This document shows, one piece after another, positions 57,044-64,000 of a stretch of 64,000 nt of DNA. The translations under genes and the position numbers were made by a program. The stretch comes from Akebia trifoliata. Taxonomy: Eukaryota; Streptophyta; Magnoliopsida; Ranunculales; Lardizabalaceae. The notes beneath the pieces are model-generated. The model was not told the origin of the DNA. It worked only from the letters and a program-made list of their open reading frames with translations, and ran no database searches. Numbering within the stretch: position 1 is the stretch's first letter; each line of letters begins with the position of its first letter. The stretch lies in NCBI GenBank assembly GCA_017979445.1, contig CM030706.1:16602967-16666966 (forward strand), given 5' to 3'.

Positions 57044-58680
57044 TGAAAGCGCCCTTTATTCGCGGGGTATGCGGATCTACTTTTGACTTTGAGGTTTGGG
57101 AGTCGCCACCTAGTTATTACGGTCTAGGAATCGAACATCGACTCGAAACGGATAAAAAAATAACTAATCTACTAAAAAAATACTGAGTCCGGGAATCACA
57201 TTACTGGGTTGGAAGGTGTTAGGCAACAACCCCGCTCAGTAAACTCCGATCTCTACTAATTCCCAAATTAAACTACATTGCTAAAAAGACCTAAATAATA
57301 ATATAAAAAAATATTTACCTTTATGAATGCAACGGTTTTGTTCTCTGAGATCTGATAGAACAGTTCCTCGTAGAGCACTCCTCACTTTGTTCTGTCACTA
57401 GATTCGCTTCAGACCTCCAAGGCGAAATCCCTCCTTCTTAGATCAGAATTTTTCTGATTTATTTATGGATTTCTAGGTGTTTTTGAAGGGTTTCTAGGTG
57501 TTTTTTGAGCTAAAGTTGGGGTATGGGTGTTAGGTAAGGAATTAGGACTTCAAAATTAGGGTTTATGGGAAGCTAGAGAAGCTTTTTGACCTACTTTTCT
57601 TAGGGTTTATTTTTTGAAACGAAAATAGGGTGTATAGACCCTTATTTATAGATTTTTTTAAAGTATTTTTTAGATAGAATTAGTGTTTAATTAGAATTAT
57701 TTTAGATAGAGTTAGTGTTTAATTAGAATTATTTTTAAATAGAGTTAGTGTTTAATTAGAATTATATTAGATAGTTTTTTAGTTTAATTAGAATTCTATT
57801 AGATAGTTTTAGAATTTAATTAGGTTTCTTTTAGATAGTTTTAGAGTTTAATTAGAATTCTTTTAGATAGTTTTAGAGTTTAATTAGAATTCTATTACGA
57901 TTTTGACTTTGGTCTTATTAGATTGATTAGGGTTTTGACTTAAGTCTCACTTGATTGACTAGAATTTAGGGTTTTGACTTAAGTCTTACTTGATTGACTT
58001 AACTTTAGGATTTTTACTTAAATCTTACTTGATTGACTTGACTTTTAATTAGGATTTCACTTTACATTAATTAATATTTTAATTATTAATTTCAGAATTT
58101 TTAGTTATTAAAATTATAAAATTACCATTTTGTCCTCAGAAAGGACTTTTTGCATTTTAAGCCATTTTTTAATGTTTCAAGTTGTTTTGGAATCGATTTT
58201 TCTTAAGGAATTCAATGGGAATATTGATTTTTATCATTTATAAAAATTTTTGTGCTAAATGGTCGTGAACTTTGTGAGGGGCATTTTCATAATTTTGTCA
58301 AATTTTGTGAAAATTGGCGAAATGGTTTATTTTGTTTCGATTTGTTGTTTTATGTGTTTGAAAGGATTTTTATAAGCGTAATGTAGGCTCCAGGGATGTT
58401 TTGAGGTTAGGGGTATTTTGGTAATTTGATCATTTTTTAGTGATTTTTATCATGAAGCTTCTTTTTGTTTGAAAAATGATGATTTCTATGTTTTTGGGGT
58501 TATATTTTCCTACCGTAGCGTGATTTTTACAGTTTTGTTAGTTTGAGATACCTCATCCGAATTTCTAAAATTTATCTAGCAATAAGATAAAGCAATGGAA
58601 TAATCATCCATCATTGGGAACCATTGCAATCGGGTTGATGAGTTGATTAATCCGGCGAGTGAAAAAATGGGGTGTCTACA
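57044..58680 (-). mobile_element. 5' LTR of T3
   Basis: Minus strand: TGTAGACACCCC at 58680 to GGGCGCTTTCA at 57044 (1637 bp). The U3 part has its own expansion of TTTAGATAGAGTTAGTGTTTA-like units at 57660-57900. The TATA-like box is at 57642-57651. Its outer edge joins the 3' UTR-like DNA of element U. No 3' LTR of T3 is seen in the window. Confidence 0.88.
57642..57651 (-). promoter_or_regulatory. TATA box of the T3 5' LTR
   Basis: CTATAAATAA on the minus strand, at the family position. Confidence 0.5.
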
Positions 58681-59400
58681 CTTAAGGAGGCTGAGCATAC
58701 CATATATTTCGACCAAACCAAACCGACTGGTATACCTGCTCAGACCAGTGATCTACCTCTTAACCTACTTCATGTCCCCATTATCAACATCGATCAAAAG
58801 GAGGCAATCAACCTTCCAAATCCTATTGTTGAGATTTCATCTTCTGCCAACTAGCCACCTGCCGTTGAATGAAGATCTTCGTCTTGGTTTCAACTGTATT
58901 CTCCTTCTGCTGTTCTCTTTTGTATTATTCCATTCTTGGGATTTCTCTTGTACCTCTTTCTAGTTATTAATAAGAAATTTTGTTTTCACATCAACTGCTA
59001 TTCTATTTTTACTTCTTCAGATCGCTTATGCTGTATATACAATCTACTAATCTACTTTTTAAACTTAACTTGACCTTTAACAAAATGTTTTATTTACGTT
59101 TTTCTACTGTGTGCTCAAATGTTGTTCTTGAACTTTATGTTTCACTTGTGTTTTTGTGTTGTACGCTCAACTGCTGTATGCGCAATCTGCTAGTCTGCTT
59201 TTTAAACTTAACTTGAACTTTAACAAAATGTTTTAATTACATTTTTGTGCTACTCATGCTTTATATCTTGCTCCCTCATCCCCCCAGGTTCTACCTTAAG
59301 TAATTTCTTCTTAGGTGGAACCTTTTCATACCTTATGTACTTGGGGAGGTACTGTTCTTTAAGAAGTCTCTAACTTAGTATTGTATAGCTTAATACCTGC
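58681..59400. other. Unassigned DNA between T3 and the U 3' UTR
   Basis: A plus-strand open stretch to 58852 (LKEAEHTIYFDQTKPTGIPA ...) ends in a stop and is followed by T-rich, 3'-end-like sequence. It could be the end of an interrupted ORF, but I do not recognise it. A direct repeat lies at about 59030-59110 and 59173-59250 (CTGTATATACAATCTACTAA versus CTGTATGCGCAATCTGCTAG). Confidence 0.4.
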
Positions 59401-59534
59401 AAGGCATGGCTGCATAATGCTCGTCTCCATTCCTAAAAGGGAAATTCTCTAATACTTTAATTATTCTAAGGCATGGCTGCATAATGCTCGTCTCCATTCC
59501 TAAAAGGGAAATTCTCTAATGCTTTAATTATTCT
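59401..59534. repeat. 67-bp tandem duplication
   Basis: AAGGCATGGCTGCATAATGC starts at 59401 and 59468. The two 67-bp copies differ at about one base (CTAATACTTT versus CTAATGCTTT), so the duplication is recent. Confidence 0.93.
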
Positions 59535-59739
59535 AAGGCAAACTGCACTTGTTCAACACTCTTCTATTTACTATAGGTAAATGAGGGCTTCTAAGATCTG
59601 TTCTTCAATTTAACAATCTTTCTGTTCTGTTGCCTAAGACAGTGCATAGTCGTCCAACTCTTCACTCTACTTGTTAAAGCAGACAAGAGCTACAATGATT
59701 GGACTTTAGGAAGAGCCCAACGCAATGCTATATTACTTG

Positions 59740-60560
59740 TGCCAGAGTAGAGCTCCTACCAACTTCTTACTATGCTAATTAAGGTAGAGAAAACCCATGT
59801 AGGCCTTACCCAGGTAGGGTCCACCTTTGGTGCTATTATACTCGTGACAAAGCCCTAACCAGCTTCTTACTCTGCTAATTAAAGTAGAGAAGACCGTCGT
59901 AGGCTCGAATCCAAACAAGATCCATCTATAGTGCTCTTGGACTAGTGACAGAGTAGGATCCCAACCAACTTCTTACTTTGCCAATTAAGGCAGAGAAGAC
60001 CCACGTAAGCGTGGATCCAGGTAGGATCCACTTTTAGTGCTATGTTATACGTGTCAGAGTTGGGCCCCGACTAGCTTTCTACCCTACCAATTAAGATAGA
60101 GAAGACCCACGTAGGCTCGGATACATGTGGGATCTGTTTTTAGTGATCTTGGACTCATGACAGAGTAGGATCTCGACGAGTTTCTTACTCTACCAATTAA
60201 AGTGGAGAAGACCTACAGAAATCTGGATCCAAGCATGATCCACTTTTAGTGCTATGTAACTCGTGCCAGAGTAGGGTTCCGACCCTGCCAATTAAAGCAA
60301 AGAAGACCCACGTAGACCTAGATCCAGGTGAGATCCGTCTTCCGGGCTAAATTACTCTCGTCATAGTAGGGCTCCGACTAACTTCTTACTTTGTCAATTA
60401 AGGCAAAGAAGACCCATGTAGGCCTGGATCCGGGTAGGATCCAAATTTAGTGATATTTTACTCTCATTAGAGTAGGGCCCCAACCAGTTTTTTACCTTGC
60501 CAATTAAGGCAGAGAAGACTCACGTAGGATCAGATCTAGGTGGGATCCAACTTTAGTGCT
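59740..60560 (-). repeat. 105-bp tandem array in the 3' UTR of U (about 8 copies)
   Basis: Plus-strand units contain AACTTCTTACT, CCAATTAAGGCAGAGAAGA, CCCACGTAGG, GGATCCAGGTAGGATCCA and TTTAGTGCTAT in constant order. The start words lie at 59761, 59861, 59967, 60073, 60178 and 60380, so the period is 100-106 bp; one unit near 60285 has a deletion. The copies are well diverged. The array sits between the integrase end and the expected PPT/LTR of U. Confidence 0.88.
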
Positions 60561-60601
60561 AAATCCATACATAGGCTACTAATGATCAAAAAAAGATTTC
60601 T

Positions 60602-61900
60602 TTATTGATAATATCTTTTCAGATTACATGTATGCCACGGTCTAAACAACTCTTGACCAGCCATTATAACCAAATAATATACTCATTTTAGGCTTACTCT
60701 TGCTACTCTGTATGGCCCTTCCCAATTTGGACCTAACTTTCCACTATGCTACTCTTCTGTATTCTAGAATACTCTTCGGAGCTCTAGATGTTGCTTTTTG
60801 AACTACCTGTAGCAGACTCTCTTTTTGAAATAGCGTTGCAGCTTCTGATGATAACTCTCTAGCCTTATCAGCATTACTTCATATTTTTTTTAGCAAATCC
60901 AATTCAGCAATTATATGCTGGTTGTTTTGGTCAGTTTGCACTACTCTAGACCTTACTGTGGGGAAGTTATTCTCTGGTGGTATCACCGCCTTCATTCCAT
61001 AGGCCATCGAGAATGGAGACATCCATGTGGAGGTTCTGGCAGTTATCCTTTAGGCCCACAGTAGATCATGCAAGACTATTGTCCATCTTTCTTTTATTTT
61101 TTCTAATCTTTTCTTTAGTGGGTCTATTAGTACTTTGTTCGTAGCTTCAATTTGTCTATTGTTCTATGGATACTATGACGTGGATAATAACTATGTTATC
61201 CCATGCTCTCTGCAAAAATCTTTAATCTACTCTCCTGTAAATTATCTCCCATTGTCTGAGATTATAGTGTGTGGTAGGCTAAATCAATAGATTATATTTT
61301 CCCAAAGGAACTTCTAAATTTCCTGTTGGTGCATTCTGGCTAGGGAGACTGCTTTTGCCCACTTGGTAAAGTAATCTGTCGCCACTAGTAAGAAAGTTAG
61401 GTTACTTGGTGCCCTGGGTAGTAGGACTATTATATCAATTCCCCATTGTGCAAATGGCCAAGGGCTGATAAGGAAATTAAGCCGCATTGCTGGCTGTCAA
61501 ATTATTCTCTCGTGTCTTTGGTAATTACTGCAATACTTGACCTGTAGAGCATGTTTTTTGTAAATATAGCCAGAAATACCCTTGTAAGAGTACTTTGTAG
61601 GCCAAAGACCATGTCCTTGAATTATTCCCACAATTTCCTTCGTGGATCTCGCTCAGCACGTCCTTTGTCTCTTCTGGCATTATGTAGCGCAAGAGTGGCC
61701 CTACTACTGACTTCCTATAAAACTTCCCATCTAGGATAGTGTATACCTTGTTCTTTACGCGTCTTGCCTCCTTCCGATGGTCGAACAGTACTCCTAATTG
61801 CAGGAAGGTGAAAATTGGGCTCCTCCACCCTTGATCTCCTACTACAACTACCACACTGACCAATTCTGGCTCGTCTATCGCAGGTCTTTCCTAGTATCCT
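60602..61900 (-). pseudogene. Tat-lineage integrase of element U
   Basis: On the minus strand the zinc region reads IHEGNCGNNSRTWSLAYK (61640 region). Two histidines expected in HEGxCGNHxGxRSLAHK are replaced (N and Y). The core follows: FAQWGIDIIVLLPRAPSNL with the first aspartate, FLLVATDYFTKWAKAVSLAR, IISDNGR with the second, and QIEATNKVL with the glutamate. The C-terminal domain reads GKLGPNWEGPYRVARVS and PWHTCNLKRYYQ, with stop TAA at 60602-60604. The ending is characteristic of the Tat clade. At least six stops interrupt the core. The enzyme would integrate cDNA; this copy is dead. Confidence 0.85.
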
Positions 61901-62059
61901 AATGGTAGTTTTTTCCAGTCTTTTCCTACCAACATTGATGCTATGAAGTCTAAGGCGTCTATATGTCTGTTGTCTTTCCTTGGTAGGTGCTCTATTTTGA
62001 CTTCCCAAGCTCGAAGTGTGACAGACCTGATCTTCTCCAGATAGAACTGCATCTTGGGA

Positions 62060-62560
62060 TCTCATGCTTCAAATTTTCGATTGACATAGTTTATTACTAG
62101 CTGTGAGTCACTATAAACTGTAGCCTCAGTTACCCCCAGCCCTACCAATAAATTGAGGATGAGCAGCATTGCCTCATATTCCACTTCATTGTTCGATGTT
62201 TTGAATCCCAGTTTGACTATCTTCTCTATCCTGGAACTGTCAAGGGTGATCATTACTACTCATATTCCCGATCCTTCCATATTTGAAGATCCATCCACGT
62301 AGACTTTCCATCCTCGATGATTATTCTTTTCTTGCCCTTCTTCAGCATGTTCCAATTCTTCTACCAACATATTTGTTTTTTCTTCCATTGGAAAGTTTGC
62401 CAAGAAATCTACCATTGTTTGGCCTTTTAGTGAAACTCTGAGCTTATATTCAAGTCCAAACTTAGTTAGCTATACAACCCATTTTGTCATTTTACCCGAT
62501 CCCTCCATCTTTCCTAAGACAAACTTCAAGGGGTACTCTGTGATGACTTATACTTGGTTC
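62060..62560 (-). pseudogene. Tat-lineage RNase H of element U
   Basis: The minus strand reads PLKFVLGKMEGSGKMTKWVV (RT-RH connection), QTMVDFLANFPMEE, then WKVYVDGSSNMEGSGI with the first catalytic aspartate. The open part 62253-62062 follows, with KTSNNEVEYEAMLLILNLL (glutamate) and VTEATVYSDSQLVINYVN (third aspartate). This is the second, cellular-like RNase H typical of Tat elements. The next segment (62060-61900) continues with frameshifts (DALDFIASMLVGKDWKKTT). Confidence 0.82.
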
Positions 62561-63360
62561 GCCTAGAAATACAGTCTTAAGCACAAAATTATGTAAACTA
62601 GAGCTAATCCCATATTTTCAATTATGGAATAATGTGTTTCTATATCGGTAAAGGTCTTACTTAGGAAGTAGATGGGTTACTTTATTGATGTGCTAGCCCT
62701 GATCAAGATTGAACCGAGCGCGTACTCAAAAATCATTAAATACAGCTCAAGTTCCTCTCCAACTTCTGGTTTAGAGAGTATAGGCGGTATGTTTAGATAT
62801 TTCTTCAGTTCTGTAAAGGCTCGCTCACACTCTTCTGTCCATTCGAACTAGGTGTTCTTCCGTAATAACTGGTACAGTGGTCTGCATTTATCTGAAGTCC
62901 TAGAAATGAATCAGTAAAGGAATGCTACCCTTCCTGCTAACTTTTGGACTTATTAAGTTGTATCTAATTATAGCCTGAATAGCCATCCATGAAGGATAGC
63001 CTTTCGTGCCCTAAAGTTGCAACTACCAACTAGTCTATCATCGACGTAGGAAAACTATCCTTAGAGCAGGCCTTATTTAGATTTGTAAAGTTAATATAGA
63101 CTCTAACTTTCCCAATTTTTTTGGCACTACTATGATATTCTCTATCCAATCAAGAAACTACACTTCCTTGATAAACCCTACTTTGATCATCTTGCTCACC
63201 TTTTTGTTTACCACTTTTTTGAACCTTGGTGTTAATCTCCTTGGCTTCTGTTTCACTAGTTTGATAGTTGATTCCACATTCAAGTGATGACAAATCACTT
63301 TTGGGCTGATCCTTGGTATCTCTTCTATGGACCAGGCAAAAATGTCCTAATTCCTCCTTA
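62561..63360 (-). pseudogene. Tat-lineage reverse transcriptase of element U, heavily broken
   Basis: The minus strand around 63120-62960 reads KIGKVRVYINFTNLNKACSK, DSFPTSMID and LGHERLSFMDGYSGYN. These are the RT blocks that in intact Tat elements read R-V-C-I-D-F-T-N-L-N-K-A and F-M-D-A-Y-S-G-Y-N. Downstream, the thumb and connection are only traceable in fragments (FLGLQINADHC; LNQKLERNLSC). The Y-V/I-D-D box is not visible. Many stops occur. Confidence 0.72.
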
Positions 63361-63539
63361 GGTAATCTGTTAGCTCTTTTAACTCTCAGATGCTAACTCT
63401 GCTCCTATCCCAATTTGCCTACGTTCTCCAAGCATAGGGGTTCTCTAGGCTCGATTTCCCCCTATTGCAACTATTATTGCTAGACATTATCTTCGGAGAG
63501 CTCCTCCTTGTCCAACTTACACACCTTGGTTGCCACCTG

Positions 63540-64000
63540 ATCTCTTCATATAAACCACGTCCCTTGCGACATTGGAAACCTTAGGACATGATAATATGTT
63601 GAAGGAGTGGCCCTCATCTCATATGCCCACAACCTACCCAGGATGGCATTGTATGGGGAAGTTGCTTCGACGACCATGAACCTGGTCACCAAGGTCGTTG
63701 GTCCTATCTGTACGGGCAAGATTATCTCTCCCCATGGTTGGTTTCTTCTTTCGTTAAATACAATCAAAGGGGTTGTTGCTAGGGTGAGCACATTTTGTTA
63801 AGACCCATCTTCAGAAAAGCTGAAGCGTACAAAATGTCTATAGAACTGTCGATGTTGATCAACACCCTCTTGAGAGTGAAAGTGCCTACCTGAAAGGTCA
63901 CCACCAATGCATCATAATGGAGTCTCACTACCCCCTCCAGATCCTTATTCGTGAAAGCCATAGTATGCTCTTTATAGGGTTCTATCTACTCTGTAGGCTT
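63540..64000 (-). pseudogene. Tat-lineage protease of element U, runs off the window
   Basis: The minus strand from 63961 reads MAFTNKDLEGVVRLHYDALV, VGTFTLKRVLINIDSSIDIL (protease active-site region, D-S-S) and YASAFLKMGL. A frameshift near 63785 leads to LTLATTPLIVFNERRNQPWG, then LPVQIGPTTLVTRFMVVEAT and AILGRLWAYEMRATPSTYYH, the flap and C-terminal block of Tat proteases. Gag should lie beyond 64000. Confidence 0.8.

Noticed and set aside
61551..61739. Plus-strand ORF opposite U integrase, and a similar one at 63607-63801
   Set aside because: Antisense shadows of clear Tat-lineage pol coding on the minus strand.

Overview
This window is repeat-dense nuclear DNA from a flowering plant, probably a dicot, though the species cannot be read from the sequence. 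It is AT-rich and consists almost wholly of nested, decayed Ty3/Gypsy LTR retrotransposons. I found no intact cellular gene, no RNA gene, and no sign of bacterial or organellar DNA. The only candidate cellular coding piece is a gene 5' end (about 42921-44035) that appears to have been captured by a retrotransposon. Element names used below are: A (Athila-type), H (Tekay/Del-type chromovirus), T0-T3 (one Tat/Ogre-type family) and U (a second Tat-lineage element).

Layout. 1-8841 is the 3' part of A (+): gag end, protease, RT, RNase H, integrase, an extra ORF, and the 3' LTR. 8856-8949 is a piece of RT from H (+), and H resumes at 25900-30727 with RNase H end, integrase, chromodomain-like tail and 3' LTR. 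Between these two pieces lies T1. T1 carries a very large tandem array of a 34-bp monomer (about 240 copies) in two opposed halves, 8950-12585 (+) and 13976-18575 (-). The halves are separated by T1's 3' end, a truncated 3' LTR and an inverted piece of H's RT. T1's 5' LTR is at 24183-25899 (-). 30728-31717 is a T-family LTR fragment (T0).

31777-46540 is a complete but non-autonomous T-family element (T2, -) with two LTRs, PBS, PPT and a perfect 5-bp target duplication (CCTAT). T2 holds a nested LTR (39528-42319) and the captured gene fragment. 47818-50776 is an H-family solo LTR with a perfect TGGCA duplication. 50810-52547 is a T-family solo LTR (+). 53079-58680 is T3 (-), with an Ogre-like ORF1, a long 5' UTR with a 198-bp tandem repeat, PBS and 5' LTR. 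58681-64000 is U (-): a 3' UTR with a 105-bp tandem array, then integrase, RNase H, RT and protease, running off the window.

How the parts relate. Tat/Ogre-type elements are known for a hypervariable 3' UTR between integrase and PPT that seeds satellite repeats. Three such arrays occur here at that same position: 34 bp in T1, 53 bp in T2 and 105 bp in U. T2 also keeps about four diverged copies of the 34-bp unit at the spot where T1 expanded to hundreds, so the window shows the start and the amplified state of one satellite. The most parsimonious history is that H inserted into T0, A and T1 inserted into H, T1's array expanded, and an inversion of about 5 kb with breakpoints in H's RT and in the array then split both. 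All coding regions carry stops and frameshifts. No novel enzymatic system was found; the notable content is structural: satellite birth, inversion, gene capture and aberrant LTR products.
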